DNA of 64,000 nt, from contig NZ_JAHLQJ010000006.1 in assembly GCF_018919145.1 (NCBI RefSeq), positions 209,199 through 273,198 on the forward strand, in the 5' to 3' direction. The notes beneath the pieces were generated by a model that saw only the letters and a program-made list of their open reading frames with translations, searched no databases and was not told the origin of the DNA. This document shows positions 1 through 8,962 of the stretch, in pieces; position 1 is the first letter of the stretch, and every line of letters begins with the position of its first letter. The DNA comes from Paenibacillus brevis (GTDB taxonomy: Bacteria; Bacillota; Bacilli; Paenibacillales; Paenibacillaceae). The position numbers were made by a program, and so were the translations under genes.

Positions 1-356
1 ACTACAACCTGTTTGGCGTAAGCCAGATCAATGCGGGAGAGTTGCTGCAATATACAGGCTCGGATAAAAACTTGGGCGTTAAATCAGGCTTCTTCCAATG
101 GGTGATGTTTGGCGGAATTTTCGCATTCGTATTTTTTTATCTGCTGGCTAAAAATCTGATCACAAAAGTGAAGTCGAGTCTCATTTTATTTATCGCGCTT
201 ATATTCAATTTGTTTTCACTGCTCTTTGTGGCGCTTGAAATTAAATACGAGATATGGCTATTATTCGCTTTTATCAGTCTGTTTCTAGGAAATAAAGATT
301 TTAATCCTACTTACACCGGGGGGTTGCAAGATGAAAATACTAGTAGTATGCAGTGA
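1..356 (+). CDS. C-terminal fragment of a polytopic membrane protein, probable polysaccharide polymerase (Wzy-like)
   Basis: The reading frame is open from the window edge (first full codon at base 3), so the true start lies upstream. About 117 residues remain. They contain two strongly hydrophobic stretches, one with the FGGIFAFVFFYLLAKNL segment and one with FIALIFNLFSLLFVALEI, then a third weaker one before a short polar tail. It overlaps the next glycosyltransferase gene by 26 bp, which indicates translational coupling in an exopolysaccharide operon. Membrane proteins at this position, just before the transferases, are often Wzy-type polymerases. That assignment is inference from context; no catalytic motif is visible in the fragment, and it could also be another membrane component of the export system. 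Confidence 0.6.
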   Translation, partial: YNLFGVSQINAGELLQYTGSDKNLGVKSGFFQWVMFGGIFAFVFFYLLAKNLITKVKSSLILFIALIFNLFSLLFVALEIKYEIWLLFAFISLFLGNKDFNPTYTGGLQDENTSSMQ

Positions 357-1506
357 CTTTCCATACCCCGCCGATCATGGGGGACGGGTGGATACATGGG
401 GAAGAATTAAGGTACTGTCCGAGCTGGGTTGGAACATACATCTCGTCGTTTGCGGCAAGCAAATTCCCTCCGAGGAAGAGATTAAAGCTGTTTTCCAATA
501 TGTAAATAAAGTGAAATTGTGCGAAAGACGGAGCAGGCTCGTGGATGTACTTCATGCGTTTCCGATGCAAGTCAAGTCGCGGAGTGAACTGAAGCATGTG
601 AACATCGATGAGGATTATGATTATGTGCTGCTTGAAGGCGATTATGTGTATCCCATTCTTAAGAATCCGCTGATCAAACAGGGTAATGTCATTTTGCGGG
701 TGCACAATGATGAAGCGATCTATTTTAGTGCGCTAGCAAGAAGCACGAAAAATAGGATTCATAAATTGTACTACCACATGGAAAGCCGGAAGTTTATGAG
801 ATTACAAAAGAAAATAATGGAACAGGTGGATAAGTATTTGTTTATTTCAAATAAGGAGTTTGAAGAATTCCAAAGACAAAATCCATCTGCCAAAGGCATA
901 TTTTTACCGCCGCCGGTCCGTAAGGAGAAGTTCCTTTCGAACAACTTTCAGGACAAGCATAAACATGTTGTATTTATAGGATCATTGTTCATGCCGAATA
1001 ATCGGGAAGCGATTGAGTGGTATCTTGAGTATGTTCACCCATTGCTGTTGCAGGAGACGGATTACAAATTCATTATAGCCGGGAACAGCAGGAAGCAGAG
1101 CCTAAGCTGGATGCAGGCATACGACTTGAGAAATGTGGTTGTGTACGACACGCCGGAGAGCTTGGACGATATCTACAAAGACGGGTATTTGTTCGTTAAT
1201 CCGATGCAAAACGGTGCCGGCGTAAAATTAAAGACAATCGAGGCGATTCAGAATGGGCTTCCGGTTATCTCAACCTCTATTGGCTATGAGGGCACAGGCC
1301 TCGTCCCCAATAAGCACATTATGGCCGCTGATAGTCCAGAGGCATTCTATCAGAGTATTAAAGAACTGCTGCATCAACCGGCCCGGGCACAAGAACTGCT
1401 TGAAGCATCGCAGCAGTTTATCCGCAGTCATTATGATCATAAAGAGGTGCTCAAAGGTTACATAGATTCATTGAATCCTAATGTTCAAATGAAGCAGGTG
1501 CTATGA
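331..1506 (+). CDS. Glycosyltransferase, GT4/GT1-like (GT-B fold)
   Basis: A 391-residue cytoplasmic glycosyltransferase expected to add a sugar from a nucleotide donor to the lipid-linked repeat unit. The N-terminus MKILVVCSDFPYPADHGGR is the first Rossmann strand and acceptor loop of GT-B enzymes. The C-terminal half has the donor-binding pattern: a VVFIGSLFMPNN strand near residue 214 and the segment NPMQNGAGVKLKTIEAI followed by GLPVISTSIGYEG, typical of glycosyl transferase group 1 proteins. The ATG at 331 lies inside the end of the upstream gene and is preceded by a weak GGGGGG-type Shine-Dalgarno. The gene ends with an ATGA overlap with the next transferase. Donor and linkage cannot be read from the sequence. 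Confidence 0.9.
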   Translation: MKILVVCSDFPYPADHGGRVDTWGRIKVLSELGWNIHLVVCGKQIPSEEEIKAVFQYVNKVKLCERRSRLVDVLHAFPMQVKSRSELKHVNIDEDYDYVLLEGDYVYPILKNPLIKQGNVILRVHNDEAIYFSALARSTKNRIHKLYYHMESRKFMRLQKKIMEQVDKYLFISNKEFEEFQRQNPSAKGIFLPPPVRKEKFLSNNFQDKHKHVVFIGSLFMPNNREAIEWYLEYVHPLLLQETDYKFIIAGNSRKQSLSWMQAYDLRNVVVYDTPESLDDIYKDGYLFVNPMQNGAGVKLKTIEAIQNGLPVISTSIGYEGTGLVPNKHIMAADSPEAFYQSIKELLHQPARAQELLEASQQFIRSHYDHKEVLKGYIDSLNPNVQMKQVL

Positions 1507-2636
1507 TGAATAGAAAAAAAATTAATGTCTTGTTTGTTACACATGCGGATAAGAAGGGCGGAGCCGAACAAAGCTTGATTCATTTAATCAATTATCTGGA
1601 TACATCCCAATATCAAATCTTCTTACTAAGTCCTGAAGATGCGGACTACTTGACTGAAATCCGGACAAAGTTCATTCATTTTCCGCTTCGCCTGAACAGT
1701 ATTAAGAGGAAATTGGGCTTGGGTTATTTGCAGACGGTATTTCAGATTCGGTCATTTGTGATGAAGAATAACATTGAGATTATCCATGCCAACGGATGGC
1801 GGGCGCCGTGGTATGTAGCACCGCTTAAATTTATGGTGAACAGCAAGCTGGTCTGGCATCACCGGGACTATACACACTTGCGCATGTTTAACTCCGTGCT
1901 GCCGCGGTTCTTCGATCAGGTTATCTGTATCTCTCAGTTTGTGGCGAGTTCAATTCAAGGTAGTAACAAGACGATTATATATAACGGTGTTGATCCAGAG
2001 CTATCCTTGAGCAGGAAGAAGCGGGTATTTATGGAGGATGATACGCTCGTTATTGGAACATTCGGACGAATCGTAGAGTGGAAGAGATATCATTTGGTGA
2101 TTGAAGCAGTCAAGAAATTGGCTCTTAACGGGAAGACCAACTGGAAGCTTCTGATCGTAGGAGACACATCAGTCGATGGATCAGAGGGATATTATAACGA
2201 GATGATCCGGAAGGTCAGCGAATATGGATTGGAACAGAACGTTATCTTTTATGGGTACAGTAAGAAGCCGCTTGATCTGATGAAGGAATGCGATCTAACA
2301 ATTAATTTTTCTCTTAACGAGCCGTTTGGGAGAGTTATTATCGAATCTTTGCTTGTACAGACACCTGTCATCGTCTCTGATTCGGGCGGTGCCCCAGAGA
2401 TCATAAAGCAAACAAAAGGCGGGTTCATTGTAAGAGATGGAGATGTTGAGGCGCTCTATGAGACGATTCGGCAGGTTTACGATGGAAAGATTAACTATCA
2501 AGAACTCTCCATTCAAGGGTATGCAAACGTAATGAAGGACTTTAACATGACCACGATTACTCGTAAGGTAGAGGAAACCTACAGCTTGTTATTAGTAGAC
2601 TCTCTGAAGTTAAAAGCGGGCGGGACATTACTATGA
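1503..2636 (+). CDS. Glycosyltransferase family 4
   Basis: A 377-residue GT-B retaining-type glycosyltransferase. The N-terminal glycine-rich THADKKGGAEQSLIHL loop, the IYNGVDP turn near residue 160, the TFGRIVEWKRYHLVIEA donor-domain entry strand and the EPFGRVIIESLLVQTPVI segment with the E-x7-E signature all match group 1 (GT4) enzymes. The start overlaps the stop of the preceding gene by four bases, and its own stop overlaps the following acyltransferase start in the same way, so the genes form one translationally coupled run. The sugar donor is not identifiable. It is expected to act at the inner face of the membrane during repeat-unit assembly. Confidence 0.92.
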   Translation: MMNRKKINVLFVTHADKKGGAEQSLIHLINYLDTSQYQIFLLSPEDADYLTEIRTKFIHFPLRLNSIKRKLGLGYLQTVFQIRSFVMKNNIEIIHANGWRAPWYVAPLKFMVNSKLVWHHRDYTHLRMFNSVLPRFFDQVICISQFVASSIQGSNKTIIYNGVDPELSLSRKKRVFMEDDTLVIGTFGRIVEWKRYHLVIEAVKKLALNGKTNWKLLIVGDTSVDGSEGYYNEMIRKVSEYGLEQNVIFYGYSKKPLDLMKECDLTINFSLNEPFGRVIIESLLVQTPVIVSDSGGAPEIIKQTKGGFIVRDGDVEALYETIRQVYDGKINYQELSIQGYANVMKDFNMTTITRKVEETYSLLLVDSLKLKAGGTLL

Positions 2637-3205
2637 GAATTTCATTCAAGCAGATTCGAATCGGCAAGATGTTTGCTGTGCTGAAGGGGGCTGTTATCCT
2701 GCCGATCAAGGCAAATTCAGTCGGTCGGCTAGGTCGAATTGCCGGAAGGCTGATGGTAAGAAACAAGGGGAAGCTCATCATAGGAGCCAATGTTTCTTTC
2801 CATGCCAAGCCTTTTCCCTCGTCCATTTCGGTTGATAAACAGGCAAAGCTGTGGGTGGGCGATAATGTATTTTTTAATTACGGCCTTGATATCGGCTGCA
2901 CAAAGTCCATTCGGATCGGTGACAATACGATCATTGGCCCGATGGTTAATATTATCGATACGAACTTTCATCCGGTAGATGTGGAGGATCAGTCGTTTAG
3001 CAAAGACATTGTCATCCGTGATAATGTCTGGATTGGCCGTGGTGTTCTTATATTACCCGGTATAACGATAGGACAAAATAGTGTGATTGCTGCGGGCAGT
3101 GTCGTAACGCGCAATATTCCGGACAATGTGTTGGCCGGAGGGGCACCTGCCAAGGTCATTCGGGAAATCCGCGTTCCGAGGGAATGGGTGCGCAGATATA
3201 ACTGA
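2633..3205 (+). CDS. Hexapeptide-repeat acyltransferase (probable sugar O-acetyltransferase)
   Basis: A 190-residue left-handed beta-helix (LbH) protein. The imperfect hexapeptide pattern runs from about residue 60 to 175, for example IGDNTIIGPMVNIIDT, IRDNVWIGRGVLILPGITIG and SVIAAGSVVTRNIPDN. It ends in the AGGAPAKVIREI motif common to serine, maltose and galactoside acetyltransferases. The His in DTNFHPVD is a candidate catalytic residue by family analogy. The gene overlaps the preceding transferase gene by four bases, so it probably decorates a sugar of the repeat unit with an acetyl or similar group. Acyl donor and target sugar are not shown by the sequence. Confidence 0.88.
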   Translation: MRISFKQIRIGKMFAVLKGAVILPIKANSVGRLGRIAGRLMVRNKGKLIIGANVSFHAKPFPSSISVDKQAKLWVGDNVFFNYGLDIGCTKSIRIGDNTIIGPMVNIIDTNFHPVDVEDQSFSKDIVIRDNVWIGRGVLILPGITIGQNSVIAAGSVVTRNIPDNVLAGGAPAKVIREIRVPREWVRRYN

Positions 3206-3242
3206 GAAGAGTTGATTCCAGCATGTTTAGGGAGAGTTAGCG

Positions 3243-4274
3243 ATGAAAGTATGGATGTGGCCGAAATCTAGCGAGTTGAACTTTTACAATGATTTATTAT
3301 CGAATTCGCTTTGCGGTGCGGGCTTGGACGTTATGGATCTGAGACATGGCAGGCTGATGCTGAAGGTCGGCCAAGTGAAATCAGGAGACATCGTTCACAT
3401 TCATTGGATGCATCATGCCTACCAAAATGAGAATCTGCTGCTGTTTATCGTGAAATCATTCATCTTGATATCGACGATGCTGTATTTGAAGTTAAGAAAT
3501 GTACAACTGATTTGGACCATTCACAATCTGTATCCGCATCATGTGAAATATCCAAGAATGGAGCGCTTTATGCGGTCCTTAATTTGCCGTTTTTGCAACA
3601 AGTTGATCGTCGCTTCCGAATCAATTAAGTCAAAGGTAATGACGGAGTTTGGCGTTCCGGATCATAAGCTGTTCGTGGTGAAACATGGTCATTATTTAGG
3701 TGTATACAGCCCCCATGGTAAGGATTTTAGACAAATATATAATATCGGCAAAGACAGCCATGTTTATTTGTTCATGGGCGCGATCAAGGCATATAAGGGT
3801 GTGGAGGATCTAGTAGAGGCCTTTAATTCAATAAAGACAGAACGATCTTACCTTATTATTGCGGGTAAAGCGGACCAGGAAATGCAAAATTATTTGCAGG
3901 CTATCAGAGATAAGGATCGGGTGATTATGGATCTGCGATTCATACCTAATGAAGAGGTTGCCGATCTGATCCATGCGGTGGACGTCATGGTGATGCCTTA
4001 CAAGGAAATTACAACCTCCGGCACCGCTATACTCGGGTTGTCGTTCAAGAAGTTGATGGTTATGCCTAAAAATGATTTTATTGATGATTATTTCAGAGAA
4101 GACATGGTTGTCAGTTATGATCCGTCAGAAGGCAATGGATTAAAGAATGCAATGAAGAGGGCCTTAAATATGAAAAGGGAAGAGAAATCACCGGAATATG
4201 AAGAAGTGCTTAGGGAATTAGACTGGAGGCTCATTGCAAGGCAAATTAAAGACGTTTATCAAGGATGGGGATGA
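3243..4274 (+). CDS. Glycosyltransferase (GT4-like, GT-B fold)
   Basis: A 343-residue glycosyltransferase starting at an ATG six bases after a GGGAGAG ribosome binding site. The N-terminal half has the WMWPKSSELNFYNDLL entry and the THNLYPHH loop; the C-terminal half has a YLFMGAIKAYKGVEDLVEAF donor-domain strand and a shortened TSGTAILGLSFKK region where other GT4 enzymes carry the conserved Glu segment. This divergence makes it the least typical of the three GT-B genes in the operon. It follows the acyltransferase after a 37-bp gap and precedes a GT2 gene by three bases. The linkage formed is unknown. Confidence 0.85.
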   Translation: MKVWMWPKSSELNFYNDLLSNSLCGAGLDVMDLRHGRLMLKVGQVKSGDIVHIHWMHHAYQNENLLLFIVKSFILISTMLYLKLRNVQLIWTIHNLYPHHVKYPRMERFMRSLICRFCNKLIVASESIKSKVMTEFGVPDHKLFVVKHGHYLGVYSPHGKDFRQIYNIGKDSHVYLFMGAIKAYKGVEDLVEAFNSIKTERSYLIIAGKADQEMQNYLQAIRDKDRVIMDLRFIPNEEVADLIHAVDVMVMPYKEITTSGTAILGLSFKKLMVMPKNDFIDDYFREDMVVSYDPSEGNGLKNAMKRALNMKREEKSPEYEEVLRELDWRLIARQIKDVYQGWG

Positions 4275-4277
4275 ACG

Positions 4278-5183
4278 ATGGATAGAGTCGTAACGGTTGC
4301 AATTTGTACGCATAATCGAGCAAAAGATACAAGTGAAGCTATTGAGAGTGTATTGCTCCAGAGTTATGTGAAAGAGGATATCGAAATTATTGTTATCGAC
4401 AATCGATCCACGGATAACACCATGGATATGGTGAACGATCTGAGGCGTCGTCACGGATCAAGGATACGTTATATTTATGAGAACAAGCTCGGATTATCGG
4501 TTGCCCGGAATCGGGCGATACATGAAGCAAGGGGCGAGTATATTCTTTTTCTCGATGATGATGCGATAGCTTCTAAAGATTGGGTGCTTGAAATTGTAGA
4601 TGTTTTTGAAAGTGACCCTGCGATCGGTTGTGTTGGCGGGAGAATAGATCCGATCTGGGAATCAGCAGAGCCCTATTGGATTCCGGAAGAGCATCGTTCG
4701 GTGTTTACGATTCTCGATTATTCCAGCAAAGTACAGGAAATGCCTGCTCCGTTTATTCCATACGGCGCGAATGTCGCCTTTCGAACTAGTATTTTTAAGC
4801 ATATAAAGCCGTTCCGAGAGGACCTGGGGCGCGTCGGAAATAAATTGCTGTCGAGCGAAGAGAGCGAGTTGATTGCAAGGCTTCGGGAAAATTACAAAGT
4901 ATACTATACGCCTTATGGACAGGTCCAGCATAAAATAGCGAAGGAAAGAACGACAAAGAAGTGGTTCCTGAAGCGGATATTCTGGCAGGGGGTAAGCGAT
5001 GCGGTGAAACGCCAGGATAACAGCCCTATTCTTGTGATCAAGCATATTATCCGTATGCTGCAGGCTGTTTTGTCGTCGATACTCTCCATTTTTCATTATA
5101 AGTCCTTCATCAGGCAGATTACTAAAATTTGTTACCGGAATGGATCGCTAGTCGGTATCCTCCGCTACAACGGTAGGGGATGA
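4278..5183 (+). CDS. Glycosyltransferase family 2
   Basis: A 301-residue GT-A inverting-type transferase. The N-terminal TVAICTHNRAKDTSEAIESVL segment and the metal-binding DDD in ILFLDDDAIASKDW near residue 95 define the family 2 nucleotide-sugar site. GGRIDPIWE and the later ESELIARLRENY segment (ED-type catalytic region) follow the usual order. There is no clear membrane segment, so it should act on the cytoplasmic face of the membrane on the lipid-linked glycan. It is separated by only three bases from the upstream GT4 gene and by nine bases from the flippase gene, consistent with one operon. Confidence 0.92.
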   Translation: MDRVVTVAICTHNRAKDTSEAIESVLLQSYVKEDIEIIVIDNRSTDNTMDMVNDLRRRHGSRIRYIYENKLGLSVARNRAIHEARGEYILFLDDDAIASKDWVLEIVDVFESDPAIGCVGGRIDPIWESAEPYWIPEEHRSVFTILDYSSKVQEMPAPFIPYGANVAFRTSIFKHIKPFREDLGRVGNKLLSSEESELIARLRENYKVYYTPYGQVQHKIAKERTTKKWFLKRIFWQGVSDAVKRQDNSPILVIKHIIRMLQAVLSSILSIFHYKSFIRQITKICYRNGSLVGILRYNGRG

Positions 5184-5192
5184 GCAAATAAT

Positions 5193-6545
5193 ATGAATCA
5201 GCTCATGTTTCGTAAAGCATGGAGTGGTGATGGATTAGTTCAGACGATCTTTCGTACCAGTGCAACAAATCTCTTATTGATGGTTATCAGTACGCTTACC
5301 TCGATTGTGACGGCCCGTATGTTTGGAGTTGTCGGGAAAGGTGAATTCTCGGCTATTATCTTCTGGCCAACACTACTTGCAGGCCTTGTGGGATTTGGCC
5401 TTCCGACATCCCTAATCTACAACCTCAAACAAAATCGGGGCAGGGAGGCCGATTTTGTAAGGGCAGGCTTCCTATTTCAAGTGCCCGTCAGCATCATCGC
5501 GGGTGTTATTGCTTGGACCTGGCTGCCCTCATGGCTTGGAAATTATCCTGAGGCGGTTATCCAGACCTCCAGGTGGTACACGGTACTGATGCTGCCGATC
5601 TTGCTTGCGGTTAATTTGATCTCTGCATTAGCGCAAAGCTGCGGCAAATTTAACGTGTATAACGGCGTACGTTTATTTTTTCCGCTAATCAATCTTGCCG
5701 GACTTATCGCACTGTGGATTATTGGAAACTTAAGTCTTCATTATGCGGCACTGGCTTTTCTTCTAACCAGTGTATTTGTCATTTTTTGGGCTCTGTACAG
5801 GTTGCGGGATGATCTTCGAATTAACTGGTTTAGAGGTTTAGGCAATACCATGGCGGCAAAGGCTTTATTCGGTTATGGAAGCAAAGTATTTGGCGTAGAG
5901 CTGCTGGGGACCCTGTATTCTCAATTCGATAAGCTTGTCATTCTATCGATGCTAACAGCAAGAGATCTAGGTCTGTATACCGTCGTATATGCGTTATCAC
6001 GGGTATTTAACGTTGTTCAGACAGCGATTACGAATGTTATTTTTCCGAAGGTAACCGGTATGGCGGCGGATGCGATTATGACTACGGTTGGGCGGGCGTT
6101 TCGTTTATCGATGCTCTTGATGATGATTGTTGTTATTCCCTGTATGTTCATCGGCCGATTCCTGATGGGGATATTATTCGGTGCGCCTTTCTTAGAAGCC
6201 AGTGGAGCTTTCTATCTTTTGTCTATAGAGTGTATCCTCGGAGGCGGCTCATGGATCCTGGCATCCTCTTTCAACGCGATGGGTAGACCCGGACTTGTAC
6301 TGATACGGCAACTTATAGCCCTGGCAGTAACGATCGGGTTATTTTTTGTATTGGTTCCATTATATGGCCTTAACGGGATCGCGCTTGCTTTATTAATCGG
6401 CGCTGTCATCCGATTATTGGTGACGATGGCCGCCATGAGAATTGTATTTCAAGTAAAGATGAGCACTCTGTTATTTGATAAAAATGACTTTCGTTTTTTG
6501 CTGGAACGCATAAAGGACAAGACAAAAATTAAAGGAGTGCGCTGA
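5193..6545 (+). CDS. Polysaccharide repeat-unit flippase (Wzx/MATE-like oligosaccharide transporter)
   Basis: A 450-residue very hydrophobic protein with about twelve predicted membrane helices, in the MOP/PST superfamily that flips undecaprenyl-linked repeat units across the membrane. The first helix region TNLLLMVISTLTSIVTARMFGVVGKGEF, with its small-residue and FGVVGKGE pattern, is typical of Wzx proteins. The loop QFDKLVILSMLTARDLGLYTVVYAL also matches the family. It sits between the last glycosyltransferase and the pyruvyl transferase, as in Wzx/Wzy-dependent clusters. The start at 5193 (ATGAATCAG) follows a weak GGGGATGAG site. Substrate specificity is inferred from the operon only. Confidence 0.88.
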   Translation: MNQLMFRKAWSGDGLVQTIFRTSATNLLLMVISTLTSIVTARMFGVVGKGEFSAIIFWPTLLAGLVGFGLPTSLIYNLKQNRGREADFVRAGFLFQVPVSIIAGVIAWTWLPSWLGNYPEAVIQTSRWYTVLMLPILLAVNLISALAQSCGKFNVYNGVRLFFPLINLAGLIALWIIGNLSLHYAALAFLLTSVFVIFWALYRLRDDLRINWFRGLGNTMAAKALFGYGSKVFGVELLGTLYSQFDKLVILSMLTARDLGLYTVVYALSRVFNVVQTAITNVIFPKVTGMAADAIMTTVGRAFRLSMLLMMIVVIPCMFIGRFLMGILFGAPFLEASGAFYLLSIECILGGGSWILASSFNAMGRPGLVLIRQLIALAVTIGLFFVLVPLYGLNGIALALLIGAVIRLLVTMAAMRIVFQVKMSTLLFDKNDFRFLLERIKDKTKIKGVR

Positions 6546-6546
6546 G

Positions 6547-7521
6547 ATGTCGATGGAACTGAAAGTTCATCCGATGGATGTGCTGAAAAATCAGCTTCGT
6601 AAAATATTGCATGTGATTCCGCCGGGATCAAGCATTTACTATGTCGATTATCCCGTTCACAGCAATGGCGGTGATTTGCTAATTATGAAAGGCACAGAGG
6701 CATTTTTCAAGGATTTTGATATCCTTGTTCAAGCGCGATATAGTGTCCTGGATTTCCCTGACAAGCTGAATATTCCCGAAGACCAGATCATTGTTCTCCA
6801 TGGCGGAGGGAATTTTGGAGACTTGTACCCTGCACACCAAAAGCTGCGTGAGAAAATAATTACGGATTACCCTCATCACCGGGTCGTTATTCTGCCGCAG
6901 ACTATCTTTTATATAGAAGAATCCGAATTCAATCGTACGGCTCAAATTTTCAATCAGCACAGTGACATCCATCTCTATGTTCGAGACACCTTGTCCTACG
7001 GTATGGCGTCGGAGAAGTTCGGTACGTGTAACGTCTATTTATCGCCGGATATGGCTCATCAATTGTGGCCAATCATGCCTACGAGTGATCCAGTGAAGGA
7101 ATTGCTGTACTTTTTCCGTACAGATATTGAGAAGACGAAAGAGCAAGAAGAGCTGGAATTATCGGGACGCGGCGACTATCTGGATTGGATTTCATTATAT
7201 AACCGGGTCGAGAAGAAAACGATCAGTATGATTGTTAACCGAATGCGAAAAGGCGGAGGTCCGCTTCCCATGCAAGCGATTTGGAGCAAGTATACGGATT
7301 ATCTCGTGGATAAAGCCGTCAGACGGTTCAGCGGCTATCAGCATGTGCAGACTTCCAGACTTCATGGACATATCTTGTCTTGCTTGTTGGACAAGCCTAA
7401 TATATTGCTCGATAATTCATACGGCAAAAATTCCAATTACTATAACACTTGGACAAGCGGAATCAAATCCGCGCAGCTAGTTGCGGCAAGCCCCCAAACT
7501 GAGCTTATGCTTTCGAAGTAA
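6547..7521 (+). CDS. Polysaccharide pyruvyl transferase
   Basis: A 324-residue protein of the polysaccharide pyruvyl transferase family, which moves pyruvate from phosphoenolpyruvate onto a sugar as a ketal. Characteristic segments are NGGDLLIMKGTEAFF, VLHGGGNFGDLYPAHQKLRE near residue 80, VVILPQTIFY, a YVRDTLSY strand and the C-terminal SRLHGHILSCLLDKPNILLDNSYGKN region with the conserved H-G-H and DNSYGKN motifs. The gene begins one base after the flippase stop and is preceded by AAAGGAG. Its product adds negative charge to the polymer. It resembles the EpsO/YvfF-type proteins of Bacillus by family; which sugar is modified is unknown. Confidence 0.92.
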   Translation: MSMELKVHPMDVLKNQLRKILHVIPPGSSIYYVDYPVHSNGGDLLIMKGTEAFFKDFDILVQARYSVLDFPDKLNIPEDQIIVLHGGGNFGDLYPAHQKLREKIITDYPHHRVVILPQTIFYIEESEFNRTAQIFNQHSDIHLYVRDTLSYGMASEKFGTCNVYLSPDMAHQLWPIMPTSDPVKELLYFFRTDIEKTKEQEELELSGRGDYLDWISLYNRVEKKTISMIVNRMRKGGGPLPMQAIWSKYTDYLVDKAVRRFSGYQHVQTSRLHGHILSCLLDKPNILLDNSYGKNSNYYNTWTSGIKSAQLVAASPQTELMLSK

Positions 7522-7556
7522 GTTTTGCTCCACAAAACTTTGTAGGAGAGGATATC

Positions 7557-8936
7557 ATGAAAATTGTTCTTCTATCAGGGGGATCAGGTAAACGCCTGTG
7601 GCCCTTATCGAATGAATCGCGCTCCAAACAGTTTTTGAAGGTGCTTGAGAATGAGGCTGGCGAGCGCGAGTCCATGGTGCAGCGCGTATGGAGGCAGATT
7701 TCTAAGGCTGGCCTTCGTGAGCATGCATTTATTGGGACCAGTAAGGCACAGGTTGAAATGATTCATAGCCAACTCGGAAGCGAGATTGAAGTCATCGTTG
7801 AGCCAGAGCGGAGAGATACATTTCCGGCGATTGCACTGGCAGCTGCCTACTTATATTCGGTACAAGATGTTGCCCTGAACGAGACCATCGTTGTAATGCC
7901 AGTTGATCCTTACGTGGAGGAATCATTCTTCTATAAGACGAAGGAGCTTGAGGAGGTTCTTCAGCAATCCGGTGCGGATTTAGCGCTTATGGGAGTAAAG
8001 CCGACATATCCTTCCGAGAAATATGGATATATCGTCCCCGATAACGGCGCTGCAGTTGAGGATGATGAGCCGTTCGTAACTGTTCATAGTTTTAAAGAGA
8101 AACCCCGCGAGGAAGAGGCGGTAGCCATGATAGAGCAGGCTGCGCTTTGGAACTGCGGTGTTTTTGCTTTTAAGCTTGATTTTCTGATTAACATCTTAAT
8201 TGCGAGTGACTTTCCGATCCAGTATGACGAGATGTTGAAGCAATACGGCAGACTTCCCAAGACTAGCTTTGACTATGAGGTTGTGGAGAAAGCGAAGCAT
8301 ATTGTCGCACTTCCTTATGGGGGGGATTGGAAGGATCTTGGAACGTGGAACACGCTTACGGAAGAAATCGAGTCCTCCATTGTTGGCAATGGAATGATGA
8401 GCGGCGCTTGTCATAATACGCATGTCATCAATGAACTAGATATACCCATTACACTGCTTAATTTATCCAACGTTGTCGTAGCGGCAAGTCCGGACGGCAT
8501 TCTGGTATCGGACAAGGCTGCAAGTCCGATGATCAAGGAGGTCATGAAGCATTCGGACCAGCGGCCGATGTACGAAGAGCGGCGTTGGGGAGGTTACCGG
8601 GTACTGGACTACTTGAAGTATCCGGATGGTAAAGAAGTTCTAACGAAGCGAATCTGCATTACGCCAGGTCAGAACTTAAGTTACCAATACCATCTGCTCC
8701 GAGATGAAGTATGGACGATCGTATCCGGTGAAGGTGAGATGGTGCTTGACGGCAAGCACTTTCCGGTGAAGCCGGGCGATGTCCTGGTTATATCCAAAGA
8801 CAGCAGACACAGCCTGCGTGCTGTAACTGAAATGGACATTATCGAAGTTCAGACCGGGACTGAGCTTATTGAAGAAGATATCGTAAGGCTTGCTTTTGAT
8901 TGGAATGAAATTATACAGCTTTGCACGGTTAATTGA
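7557..8936 (+). CDS. manC: Mannose-1-phosphate guanylyltransferase with C-terminal cupin (ManC-like)
   Basis: A 459-residue bifunctional-type enzyme. Residues 1-280 form the nucleotidyltransferase domain with the signature LSGGSGKRLWPLSN near residue 6, the substrate loop VMPVDPY near residue 118 and FKEKP near residue 180. The C-terminal part from about residue 345 is a cupin barrel (TPGQNLSYQYH, EGEMVLDGK, VKPGDVLVI) related to type II phosphomannose isomerases. It should make GDP-mannose for the exopolysaccharide. The ATG follows an AGGAGAGG site, and the stop overlaps the region just before the ugd start. GDP-mannose is the expected product, though other hexose-1-phosphate guanylyltransferases share this architecture. 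Confidence 0.9.
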   Translation: MKIVLLSGGSGKRLWPLSNESRSKQFLKVLENEAGERESMVQRVWRQISKAGLREHAFIGTSKAQVEMIHSQLGSEIEVIVEPERRDTFPAIALAAAYLYSVQDVALNETIVVMPVDPYVEESFFYKTKELEEVLQQSGADLALMGVKPTYPSEKYGYIVPDNGAAVEDDEPFVTVHSFKEKPREEEAVAMIEQAALWNCGVFAFKLDFLINILIASDFPIQYDEMLKQYGRLPKTSFDYEVVEKAKHIVALPYGGDWKDLGTWNTLTEEIESSIVGNGMMSGACHNTHVINELDIPITLLNLSNVVVAASPDGILVSDKAASPMIKEVMKHSDQRPMYEERRWGGYRVLDYLKYPDGKEVLTKRICITPGQNLSYQYHLLRDEVWTIVSGEGEMVLDGKHFPVKPGDVLVISKDSRHSLRAVTEMDIIEVQTGTELIEEDIVRLAFDWNEIIQLCTVN

Positions 8937-8962
8937 ACCATTTAAATGAAGGAGTGAGAGAT